Source: an uncultured Aquimarina sp. | Lineage (GTDB): Bacteria > Bacteroidota > Bacteroidia > Flavobacteriales > Flavobacteriaceae | Direction: 5' to 3' | Assembly: GCA_937958735.1 (NCBI GenBank) | Contig: CALGNG010000174.1 | Span: forward strand, 1 to 10,668 | DNA length: 10,668 nt | In this document: positions 1 to 6,824 of the stretch, in pieces | Position numbering within the stretch: position 1 is the first letter of the stretch | How the letters are laid out: every line of letters starts with the position of its first letter | The notes under the pieces: generated by a model | Database searches by the model: none | Seen by the model: the letters and a program-made list of their open reading frames with translations, nothing else | Told to the model about the DNA's origin: nothing | Position numbers and translations under genes: made by a program

Positions 1-565
1 TATCTGTAATAGAAATATCGTTTAATGTATTGGTACTCTTATTAGATAACGAAAAAAAGTTACCAACTAGTCTTAAGATCTCATCGTCTTTTAAACGGGT
101 AATTTCGAAGAAATCTTTACTTTCTACAAAAGACATACACAATTTTACATCGTTAAAATATTTATCTAGGTTTTCTAATATTTTCCTATACCCAGAAGGA
201 TTGTTGGCTATACTCGAATTTTTCTTAGTATTCTTGGTTATTATTATAAAGCACTCGTGCGACATGGTTGGTTTTTCGAAATAATGGGTGTTATCGCTTT
301 TAGATAATATATCCCCTTTATCGGATAACTTATCGTCTATGGTGTCTACAAAAAAATAGTCTTGCTTTTGGAAAATAGTATCTTCGGGCAGTAATCGTAA
401 AATTTTATCGAATACGGTATTGATCTCGTCTATATCTGTTTTACTTAAAGAATATATTTGGGGCAACTTAATTTGGTAAACCATACTTATGTCCCCTGTT
501 TTACTTACTATTAAATCGTTTTCCACACAGTATAGAGGAAAGATTTTATCGAAACTAGTATCCAT
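1..565 (-). CDS. traG: TraG conjugation ATPase (VirB4-like), N-terminal part, cut by the window edge
   Basis: The minus-strand frame starting with ATG at 565 stays open to the left edge, giving 188 residues of an unfinished protein. The start, roughly MDTSFDKIFPLYCVEND, followed by LIVSKTGDISMVYQIKLP and a segment ending LLPEDTIFQKQDYFF, has the pattern I know from the N-terminal domain of Bacteroidetes TraG conjugation ATPases (short 'VFPVY..E.D.I.SK.GD' opening, later 'P...I.HKQDWF'). These are VirB4-like motor proteins of the mating channel at the inner membrane. The Walker motifs lie further downstream and are outside the window, so ATPase activity cannot be confirmed here. An AAGGA at 571-575 (minus strand) lies 5 bases before the ATG, one of the few good ribosome binding sites in the window. 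Only 13 bases separate it from the stop of the TraM gene, which supports a shared operon. Confidence 0.88.
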   Translation of the reverse strand, partial: MDTSFDKIFPLYCVENDLIVSKTGDISMVYQIKLPQIYSLSKTDIDEINTVFDKILRLLPEDTIFQKQDYFFVDTIDDKLSDKGDILSKSDNTHYFEKPTMSHECFIIITKNTKKNSSIANNPSGYRKILENLDKYFNDVKLCMSFVESKDFFEITRLKDDEILRLVGNFFSLSNKSTNTLNDISITD

Positions 566-578
566 GGTCGTCCTTGTT

Positions 579-1664
579 TTATTTTAATAATTTTAAAATC
601 TCCTCGCTGGATAAGCCGCCTCCAGAGTATGCGTTATTGGCTCTTCTTTGTTGGCTAGTAAATTTTGGTGCCGCATTTAAACTTTCTGTTCCTACAGAGG
701 TATCTTCTTTTACACTTAACCACAAATGGTATTTGCTGGGAATAAATGCTTTTCTTTTTACAAATAATTCTTCCCCTAATTCTTTTGCTGCAGATAACAG
801 TGCTATAACCTTTGCTTCGTCTAAGCTAGCATTATTGTCGTTACCCCCTAAAGGACTGGATTGTGTCCCCTTATTATAGGCGTAACGGTATACATCTTTA
901 GCTACTTTTCCTGGGATTTTAAATATAGATTTATTGTCTACGTGGATGCCCTCTCTGGCATCAAAATCGTAGGCTTGCACTCCTATTCTATACAGCGTAT
1001 TTCGTCTTCTATAACCCGCTACATCTATATTAATTCTGCTACTTGCTCCTTCGCTGGAAAAATTAACTAAACCATAGATTACAGCCCCTTTAGGTACGGT
1101 AATCCCTGTAGCTTTAAAGTACATTGGCTTTTTTAGTCTAATACCTATGGTAGAACCGTCCGATACGACTCCTGCATCTATAGTTTCTGCTGGGATTAGA
1201 TTGGTTGTAGAGTTAGATTTCTTAGTAGAGGTCGCTCCAAAAAAATAATTACCCTCTTGTGGGATGGGCACCTCTATTTTTTCTACTTCCCTTTTTTTTG
1301 TGGAAGTGGCTTTATCGTTATATGCTACCTCTTTTTCTTGGTACTCGTCTACCTTTTCTAAGCTTTTTTGTAACTCCAAAATCTGTTGTAAATCGTCGTA
1401 AGCCTCTTCTTCTTTTTCTTCTTCTAAACTTACAGGCGCTTCGGCAGGCTGGTATCCTACAGCCTCCTTATCGTACATCTCTTTTTTTGTTAAACTATTT
1501 TGTAAATCGGGTTGTGGCGGCGATACAAATTCTCCTAAAAAGCCCATCCCTTTAGCTTTTAAATCATCGTCCGACGAAAAAACTTTTTGTTTTACTACAT
1601 AGCCCGAAGCTAAACTGGACATAAGTCCTACTAATGCTACTATTATTTTCTTTTTCTTATCCAT
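579..1664 (-). CDS. traM: TraM-type conjugative transposon protein
   Basis: This is a 361-residue protein of the Bacteroidetes conjugation TraM family, an envelope component of the transfer apparatus. Residues 3-6 are a lysine cluster, residues 7-24 form one hydrophobic segment, and residues about 50-150 are a charged, Glu/Lys-rich linker in which the hexamer ATSTKK occurs twice. The conserved C-terminal domain covers about 156-325: it opens IPAETIDAGVVSDGSTIGIRL, then has IPKGA-like VPKGAVIYGLV and YRIGVQAYDFDAREGIHV, matching the family pattern of 'GS.v.LRL...i.IPk...vfG' and 'vYD.DG..GIyV'. A longer reading starts at 1712, but it would overlap the end of the peptidase gene and add 16 residues ahead of the lysine cluster. 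I prefer the ATG at 1664, which leaves 14 bases after the upstream stop. It lies between the M23 peptidase and traG in one operon. Confidence 0.87.
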   Translation of the reverse strand: MDKKKKIIVALVGLMSSLASGYVVKQKVFSSDDDLKAKGMGFLGEFVSPPQPDLQNSLTKKEMYDKEAVGYQPAEAPVSLEEEKEEEAYDDLQQILELQKSLEKVDEYQEKEVAYNDKATSTKKREVEKIEVPIPQEGNYFFGATSTKKSNSTTNLIPAETIDAGVVSDGSTIGIRLKKPMYFKATGITVPKGAVIYGLVNFSSEGASSRINIDVAGYRRRNTLYRIGVQAYDFDAREGIHVDNKSIFKIPGKVAKDVYRYAYNKGTQSSPLGGNDNNASLDEAKVIALLSAAKELGEELFVKRKAFIPSKYHLWLSVKEDTSVGTESLNAAPKFTSQQRRANNAYSGGGLSSEEILKLLK

Positions 1665-1678
1665 CCTATAGGGTATTA

Positions 1679-2278
1679 TTAATAGTTTGACTTTAACAAG
1701 GCTGCCGTCCAATTACTAGTATTGTTTGCTGTTTTTTTAATTCTCCTTTTCTTACTTCCATATTTATTCACATATTTTTTCCAAAAAACAATGGGATCTA
1801 TAGACTTGTTAAACCTTTTTAATTCGAAGTGTAAATGCGGCCCTGTAGATATCCCGGTAGAACCTACATACCCTATTATTTGACCTTGTTTTACCCTGTC
1901 TCCATTCTTAATTACAGAACGATGCAAATGGCCGTACACACTACTATAACTTCCCTTATGGCTAATACGAATATGGTTTCCATAGCCCGAATTTTTTTTT
2001 GATTCTTCTATTACACCAGATCCTACTGCATAAACAGGGGTTCCTAAATCGGCCACTAGATCTATACCACAATGAAATTGTTTTTTGTGTTTTATAGGGT
2101 GCATCCTTACTCCATAAGTAGATGATACCCGTTTAAAATCTTTGTTAGGTATAGGAAAAAAAATGGGTAATTCTTGATGCGTAATTGCACTTCCTTTTTT
2201 TTGTCCCACAACTGTATTTACAATGCTTAAAAGAAGAAGAAAACACATGGCTGCTTTTATATTTTTACTTTTTTTCAT
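1679..2278 (-). CDS. Secreted M23 family metalloendopeptidase of the transfer operon
   Basis: This 199-residue protein starts with a signal peptide (KKSKNIK, then hydrophobic residues 9-24, likely cut before Gln26 or Lys27), so it acts in the periplasm. Residues about 50-166 form a LytM/lysostaphin-type peptidase domain with a full active site: His69 and Asp73 in HCGID, His117 in YGHLH, and His148 and His150 in GPHLHFE. His69, Asp73 and His150 should bind zinc, with His117 and His148 as catalytic partners. The family cuts peptide cross-links in peptidoglycan. Its place between the coupling ATPase and TraM suggests local wall opening for assembly of the mating channel, a role other conjugation systems give to lytic transglycosylases; that role is inference. 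The C-terminal 35 residues are basic (KKRRIKK) and outside the domain. The start at 2278 gives the complete signal peptide. Confidence 0.9.
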   Translation of the reverse strand: MKKSKNIKAAMCFLLLLSIVNTVVGQKKGSAITHQELPIFFPIPNKDFKRVSSTYGVRMHPIKHKKQFHCGIDLVADLGTPVYAVGSGVIEESKKNSGYGNHIRISHKGSYSSVYGHLHRSVIKNGDRVKQGQIIGYVGSTGISTGPHLHFELKRFNKSIDPIVFWKKYVNKYGSKKRRIKKTANNTSNWTAALLKSNY

Positions 2279-2430
2279 AATCTAAGTGTCATTCTTTTCT
2301 TCTTTTGTAATAAAGAAAAAACTTGCTTTTTTGTTTTACCTATATAAGTTTTACAAAAACATTAGCTACTTCTAAATAACCCAATGTTACTTTTTTAACA
2401 AAGTCTTTTAATGTTTTTTTTAAACGCCTA

Positions 2431-4431
2431 TTAATTGACTTCTTCTTTTATCTCTGCTTCTTTTTCCTCATCGGTAGTTTCTCCTTCTGCTTCTTCGTTA
2501 TTGGCTTCTGCTTCCTTTTCTTTATACTCAATTTCTGTAAGGATATTATTAATAATAATATCTATTTCATCGGTAACACGCTTAAAGTTCCCATCTAATA
2601 ATAACTCTAAATCTTCGTCTTCAATTTTTAACGGAATTTCTTTTTTTACTTGGTCAGTCCTCTTATCTACTTTTATGTGCCCTCTAAATACTTTTTGATC
2701 TATTTCTTCTCCAAAATTATCCGAAATTACTCCTACAAATTCCCCTTGAGATAATTGGGATATCGTGGATACAGGAATCACATAATCCATACTCTCGTTA
2801 ATACTATACGAGGTGGTGTTAGTATCTACGGTAAGGTTTTTTAATCTTTGTTTTTTCTTTCCAAAAATTTCTTGAAGCTTTTGAGCTGTACCACTTCTAA
2901 CAGATCCACTAAAAATATTACCTATAATATTAAAAATAGTTTCGGCTACTTTATCGCCATAATCCCGTTTTAATTGTTCTAAATCTTGTGCTCCTATAGT
3001 AGTAGATACTTTATTAGATCTTGCCGTAGCTATTAAGTTATCTAACCCCATAAAATACATAGTAGGTAACTCGTCTATAATTATAGAACAAGGCAATTTA
3101 TCTTTTCTATTTACTTCTTTTATTAGTTGCGTAGATATAAGACCTAAAGCAGGGGAGTTAGTGGTTTGTGTAGAGGGCGAATTTGCCAAAATCATTATCT
3201 GTGGATCTTCTGGGTCGTTTATATTTAAAGAGGCGTTTAGATCTGGATATACATTATTTCCCATTACCCAAAATAGCTCTTTAGTTGCTAATTGGGAAAG
3301 TGGTATACGGGCTGTAGCGGTCTGTCCCGATAATTGCTCGTAGGCTTTTTTCTCTAAAGCATCGGCAAAAGGAGTTAAGAAAAAACGTAACTGTGGCATG
3401 GTCTCAAATACTTTAAACACTTTTTCGTCCGAGCAAGAGGCCAAAGTTATGGCATGTGGTAAGGTGCAAAATTCTCCATTTTTATATAACTTTAAAAAAT
3501 AGATGCAACAGGCAAAATAAGAAATAGCAGATTGTGCAAAAAAATCTTTTTTAGTAATCCATTCTTTATTTAAATTATATAAAACGGTCTGAGAAGCTTC
3601 TATAGCGTCCGAGTTCTTTTTTAACAAATCTGGATTTATAGGGTTTACAAAGTCCGAATATTCTATTTCGTCTAAAGATATTACCGAAAACCTAGGTTCT
3701 TTTTTATAATTCTTCTTATAGTATTCGAAAAAAGCATAGGTCTCTTTTGCTAAAGATGGAAATTTAAAATCGTAAACCATCATAGCAAAACTCTTCATAA
3801 GGTGTTGTCTAATATATTCTTCTATTACAGAATATGATTTACCAGAACCAGGAGTACCCAACACCATTGTAGCCCTAAATGGGTTTACTACATTTACATA
3901 CCCATTTTGGGTTTTTAGATTTACAGAATAAGGATTCTCTTTATATTTTTGTTCTTGTTTAAATACTTGATTCTTTTTATTAAACTCGTCCTTATTGGAA
4001 TAAAAATTAAAGTGTCTTCTAATGGCCAAAAAACTCCATAATGCTGTAAAAAAAGCACTTAAAGACAGTATGGTGTTTAAAAATAAATTTATTTTAAACA
4101 TCCCGCTTAAAGTTAGTATTAAAGCACTTAATGAAAAAAGAAAAATATATTTTGGCAGCGTATTATCTCCTTCTGCTTTTTTCTTAACACTTATTCCGAA
4201 ACTACTTACAATTACAACTAACAAGCCCCCTAATCTAATTAACAAAGATTGCCCTAGTACTGGAAAGGCTTCGTATAATTTTATAATAATCTTACTGGAG
4301 TAATTGTGGTAGATCCCATAGTTATAAAAAACCTCGAAAAAACTCTTGTAGATATCCAATAATAATAGTACAAAAGCTCCTATTAAGGGTATCTTAATTA
4401 TCGTGTCTATTTTAAATTTATCTTCACTCAT
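2431..4431 (-). CDS. Type IV coupling ATPase (VirD4/TraG/MobC-like)
   Basis: This 666-residue protein is the coupling ATPase that brings the DNA-relaxase complex to the mating channel at the inner membrane. The N-terminal 140 residues hold about four hydrophobic segments (roughly 14-36, 60-80, 94-110 and 117-137). The cytoplasmic motor follows: Walker A at 192-199 (GTPGSGKS), the Walker B strand SIIIDE at 449-454, and after it the segment FMGLDNLIATARSNKVSTT, typical of the C-terminal part of TraG/TraD/VirD4 ATPases. The last 35 residues are very acidic (Glu/Asp-rich), which may serve contact with partners; that is inference. I could not find a literal YWFCY motif, which many Bacteroidetes MobC-type couplers carry. 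It is the first visible gene of the minus-strand transfer operon. An AGG eight bases before the ATG is a weak ribosome binding site. The start at 4431 is the most upstream one and leaves a complete membrane domain. Confidence 0.92.
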   Translation of the reverse strand: MSEDKFKIDTIIKIPLIGAFVLLLLDIYKSFFEVFYNYGIYHNYSSKIIIKLYEAFPVLGQSLLIRLGGLLVVIVSSFGISVKKKAEGDNTLPKYIFLFSLSALILTLSGMFKINLFLNTILSLSAFFTALWSFLAIRRHFNFYSNKDEFNKKNQVFKQEQKYKENPYSVNLKTQNGYVNVVNPFRATMVLGTPGSGKSYSVIEEYIRQHLMKSFAMMVYDFKFPSLAKETYAFFEYYKKNYKKEPRFSVISLDEIEYSDFVNPINPDLLKKNSDAIEASQTVLYNLNKEWITKKDFFAQSAISYFACCIYFLKLYKNGEFCTLPHAITLASCSDEKVFKVFETMPQLRFFLTPFADALEKKAYEQLSGQTATARIPLSQLATKELFWVMGNNVYPDLNASLNINDPEDPQIMILANSPSTQTTNSPALGLISTQLIKEVNRKDKLPCSIIIDELPTMYFMGLDNLIATARSNKVSTTIGAQDLEQLKRDYGDKVAETIFNIIGNIFSGSVRSGTAQKLQEIFGKKKQRLKNLTVDTNTTSYSINESMDYVIPVSTISQLSQGEFVGVISDNFGEEIDQKVFRGHIKVDKRTDQVKKEIPLKIEDEDLELLLDGNFKRVTDEIDIIINNILTEIEYKEKEAEANNEEAEGETTDEEKEAEIKEEVN

Positions 4432-4845
4432 CTTACCTAGTTTTTTATAAAAACATTTAAAAATAAAATTACCCTATAGTAAAAATGGTTTTTTATAAAA
4501 AACACAAAAATCAACAGCTAATCGCTACTACTAAGAATCCTAAAGTCATTATTATAGCATTCTATTAAGGAGAGTTTTCCAACAACTAATTTCTAATTTC
4601 TTATTCATATTTGTTTTTATCTATTGTGCTAGTCTTGTTATAACACGTCACTTTCTAAGCTAATAGATTTAAGAATCGCACTCGTTTTTAAATAAACACG
4701 ACAAGTAAAACCACATAAATACTGTTAACCACTTCTAATTGGGCATATTAAAGTTGAATTATCTAGTATTTTTTATACTAAAAAAATAGCCAATCATAGG
4801 GTTATCCTATTTTCACTTGTTTTTTTAATAACCAAATAATTAAAC
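4432..4845. other. Divergent intergenic region between transfer operon and plus-strand genes
   Basis: This 414-bp stretch separates the divergently read coupling-ATPase gene and the small secreted protein, so it should carry promoters for both directions. It is strongly AT-rich. It holds a 14-base perfect palindrome of six T, AT and six A at 4489-4502 with a close copy at 4441-4453, a short hairpin at 4763-4779 (TAGTAT/ATACTA) and one copy of the 21-bp repeat at 4614-4634. On the minus strand a TAATTTTA about 25-40 bases before the coupling-ATPase start is close to the Bacteroidetes -7 element TAnnTTTG but lacks the final G, so I do not call a promoter. I see no convincing protein or RNA gene here. 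Confidence 0.5.
4614..4634 (+). repeat. 21-bp repeat, copy 1
   Basis: The sequence TTTTTATCTATTGTGCTAGT plus a final C matches the copy at 5411-5431 at 20 of 21 positions (G against A at the sixteenth base). It lies 211 bases before the start of the small secreted protein gene. It could be a regulatory site, a conserved leader segment, or a trace of duplication; the sequence alone does not decide. Confidence 0.6.
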
Positions 4846-5367
4846 ATGAAAAATACCATACTTTTTACTCTAACATTACTTTTATCTCTAGCTAGTAACT
4901 CCCAAGACCTAAGCGATCTCGCCTTTTGGAAAGTAAAAACAAAAAGCAAAGGTGTTTTTGTTGGCATATCCGAAAACATAAATGACACCGCCACTATTAT
5001 AGAAGATTTAGAATATAGAATGCAAGGGACTAAATACGAGATTGTAACCGGCGATATTATTGAGGTCACCATACATCCCAATCAAAAAAAACAAGTATTT
5101 AATGCCTTTGAAAGCGACCACCCCAATTTTAAATATAAATACATTAGCGAAATTGAATTAATATCTCTCCAATACGTAAAAGGTTATGATTTTGATATGG
5201 CCATTAAATTTTACAAAAGTGTTAGCCGCGAAAAACATATACCAAAAATAGATAGACATCTTAACAACTTATATCGCAGGTATTCCAAACTATTACATTC
5301 TAAAAACGAAAGTATTCGCATCATAAGACATTCCGACCAATATACTTCAGAAATAAGCGCTAATTAA
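4846..5367 (+). CDS. Small secreted protein of unknown function
   Basis: I do not recognise the family. The 173-residue product begins with a clear signal peptide (residues 1-19, KNTILFTLTLLLSLA core, cut probably between Ser19 and Gln20; a Gln right after the site is common in Bacteroidetes). The mature part is about 154 residues and mixed alpha/beta: residues 24-92 are strand-rich with several ISE/IVTGDIIEVTI stretches, and residues 105-155 are likely helical and basic (ISLQYVKGYDFDMAIKFYKS, LNNLYRRYSKLL). There is no lipobox cysteine and no cysteine at all in the mature part, and no catalytic motif I know. It is the first of four plus-strand genes and is read away from the transfer operon. 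No Shine-Dalgarno is visible before the ATG, only A-rich DNA. Coding status rests on the signal peptide and ordinary composition. Confidence 0.7.
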   Translation: MKNTILFTLTLLLSLASNSQDLSDLAFWKVKTKSKGVFVGISENINDTATIIEDLEYRMQGTKYEIVTGDIIEVTIHPNQKKQVFNAFESDHPNFKYKYISEIELISLQYVKGYDFDMAIKFYKSVSREKHIPKIDRHLNNLYRRYSKLLHSKNESIRIIRHSDQYTSEISAN

Positions 5368-5410
5368 ATATTTGTCAAACAATGCATATAGACACAATAT
5401 AACTATCTCC

Positions 5411-5431
5411 TTTTTATCTATTGTACTAGTC
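5411..5431 (+). repeat. 21-bp repeat, copy 2
   Basis: This is the second copy of the 21-bp sequence also at 4614-4634, differing at one base. It lies 84 bases before the start of the repeat-rich membrane protein gene and 43 bases after the stop of the secreted protein gene. Both copies are on the plus strand upstream of a plus-strand gene, which fits a shared control element. Confidence 0.6.
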
Positions 5432-5515
5432 AGGTACTCACACACATTAGCATAAAAAAACTTTAATCTAAATGCACTATACCTCTTAAATAATTTTTAT
5501 AATTACTCCAATATC

Positions 5516-6604
5516 ATGTCCAAAAACACAACACGCATTCCCTCTTCTAAGGATCTTAGCAAAATAAAACCTAAAGACGATTCTATTGCCTCTACAGATA
5601 ATTCTACTACACAAAACACCTCCATAACAAAAAATAACGACAAGGCTACCACTACTCCTGCTACATCGCCTAAGCATACGGACAAAGAAGAAACCACTAA
5701 CAACAAAAAAGAAAACTCTACAGATAATTCTACGGCACAAAACACCTCCACAACAAAAAATAACGACAAGGCTACCACTACTCCTGCTACATCGCCTAAG
5801 GATACGGACAAAGAAGAAACCACTAACAACAAAAAAGAAAACTCTACAGATAATTCTACGGCACATATCCCTACCCCAACAGAAACCAACGATAATAAGG
5901 AAGAGAAAAGTGCTAGCACATTAGAAGCACTTAAAATGGGTGTGGAACCCGCTTTAGATCTACTAACCAAACCAAATCCAAAAATTAATGGCTCTGCCGC
6001 TTTTTTGTTAGTAGGTATGATAGCTACACTTTTTCCTCTATCGGGTGTTGCCATTATAGCTATTGCTGTAACTGCTGGAATCACGGCCTCTATTATATCT
6101 AAAAATAAAAATACTATTAATCAAGAAAGGGAAAACAGAAGCCTAGAATCTCAAGAAATTAAAAATACAACTAAACCAGATTTAGAAAAAATAACTCGTC
6201 CTAAAATTGAACATACCGAGGAGAAAACAATAAAGCCAAAAAAAGAAGAAATTAAGAATACAACTAATCCAGGTTTAGAAAAAATAACTCCTCCTAAAAT
6301 TGAACATACCGAGGAGAAAATAATACAGCTCAAAAAAGAAATTAAAAAAACAACTAAACCAGATCTTAAAAAAATAAATCCCTCTAAAATTGAACATACC
6401 GAGGAGAAAACAATAAAGCCAAAAAAAGAAAAATCAAAAGACAATAAAATTAAAATTACGTCTACTATAAACAAAATTAGAAAAAAGAAAAAGGTAGATT
6501 TTCAAAAAATGACTATTGCTACAATTAAATCTAACGGAATAGAAAAATCAAACAGCAATAAAAAGAAATCACAAAAAATTCACAGATTCCCCATAAAACG
6601 ATAA
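5516..6604 (+). CDS. Repeat-rich membrane protein with disordered arms, unknown function
   Basis: I do not recognise the family. The 362-residue product has three parts. Residues 1-157 are polar, rich in Thr, Asn, Lys, Asp and Ser, and contain a 42-residue repeat at 26-67 and 68-109 with a truncated third unit at 110-117. Residues 161-195 are one long hydrophobic stretch with a central PLSG, which could be a single membrane helix or a tight hairpin. Residues 196-362 are very basic and contain three 30-31-residue repeats at 214-244, 245-274 and 275-305, each with the invariant core KIEHTEEK, followed by a Lys-rich tail (IRKKKKVDF, NKKKSQK). No signal peptide is present. The layout suggests a membrane anchor with two extended arms, one of which could bind acidic partners or nucleic acid; that is inference. 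No Shine-Dalgarno is visible. The opposite strand is also open over long stretches, but as a by-product of the repeats. Confidence 0.72.
   Translation: MSKNTTRIPSSKDLSKIKPKDDSIASTDNSTTQNTSITKNNDKATTTPATSPKHTDKEETTNNKKENSTDNSTAQNTSTTKNNDKATTTPATSPKDTDKEETTNNKKENSTDNSTAHIPTPTETNDNKEEKSASTLEALKMGVEPALDLLTKPNPKINGSAAFLLVGMIATLFPLSGVAIIAIAVTAGITASIISKNKNTINQERENRSLESQEIKNTTKPDLEKITRPKIEHTEEKTIKPKKEEIKNTTNPGLEKITPPKIEHTEEKIIQLKKEIKKTTKPDLKKINPSKIEHTEEKTIKPKKEKSKDNKIKITSTINKIRKKKKVDFQKMTIATIKSNGIEKSNSNKKKSQKIHRFPIKR
5591..5865 (+). repeat. 126-bp tandem repeat, 2.2 units, inside the membrane protein gene
   Basis: Unit 1 is 5591-5716, unit 2 is 5717-5842, and a partial third unit is 5843-5865. The two full units differ at 4 of 126 bases by my count, changing three residues (Thr to Ala, Ile to Thr, His to Asp) and leaving one change silent. 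The unit is 42 codons, so a gain or loss of copies keeps the frame. The near identity points to recent duplication or to homogenisation between the units. Confidence 0.92.
6155..6430 (+). repeat. Three 90-93-bp tandem repeats in the C-terminal arm
   Basis: The units are 6155-6247, 6248-6337 and 6338-6430, coding for 31, 30 and 31 residues of pattern EIKxTTxPxLxKIxxxKIEHTEEKxIxxKK. The DNA for KIEHTEEK is identical in all three. They are more diverged from one another than the 126-bp units nearer the start of the gene, so the two repeat families have different ages. All units keep the frame. Confidence 0.85.
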
Positions 6605-6658
6605 CAATCAATTTCCATTTTAAACATCAACCCTATTAACTAACATCTTATTATAGGA

Positions 6659-6696
6659 AACGAAACTTGCCTGCCATTAGGCAAGCAAGTTTCGTT
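6659..6696. terminator. Intergenic 17-bp stem-loop, possible terminator
   Basis: The arms 6659-6675 and 6680-6696 are complementary at 16 of 17 positions around the loop ATTA. The one mismatch would be C-A in plus-strand RNA but a G-U wobble in minus-strand RNA. It lies 54 bases after the stop of the repeat-rich protein gene and stands out as GC-richer (GCCTGCC/GGCAAGC) than its surroundings. No T-run follows on the plus strand, so it is not a classical intrinsic terminator. It could be a terminator without a U-tract, an RNA-stabilising hairpin, or a member of an intergenic palindrome family. Confidence 0.45.
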
Positions 6697-6824
6697 GGAC
6701 AAAAATTAATTATTAGTAAATACAGATATTTAAAATCTTAATTATTCGAATGTTTACACCAAAAGAAACATAGGGTTTTATGCTATAAAAATGTTTTTAT
6801 AACAACATTACTAATTTCAAAAAA

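Noticed and set aside
1665..1712. 16-residue N-terminal extension of the TraM protein
   Set aside because: It would overlap the 3' end of the peptidase gene and place extra residues before the lysine cluster and membrane segment. The ATG at 1664 gives the usual layout.
4485..4568. 27-codon plus-strand frame MVFYKKHKNQQLIATTKNPK and so on, in the divergent gap
   Set aside because: Too short, no ribosome binding site, and it begins in the AT palindrome. A frame of this length is expected by chance in such DNA.
4794..5081. 95-codon minus-strand frame over the start of the secreted protein gene
   Set aside because: It overlaps a frame with a convincing signal peptide, and its product has no recognisable motif.
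5486..6084. Two long open frames on the minus strand opposite the repeat-rich protein gene (193 and 126 codons)
   Set aside because: They are by-products of the repeated, stop-poor Thr/Lys codons on the plus strand. Their products are Val/Leu/Ser- or Phe/Arg-rich low-complexity sequence with no family likeness.
6151..6474. 107-codon minus-strand frame opposite the C-terminal repeats
   Set aside because: It mirrors the three Lys-rich repeats and gives only a hydrophobic Phe/Ser/Val/Ile repeat; an artefact of base composition.
6784..6801. Palindrome TATAAAAA-TG-TTTTTATA before the PH-domain gene
   Set aside because: Entirely A/T pairs in DNA this AT-rich, so chance is likely. It is mentioned under the gene but not called as an operator.
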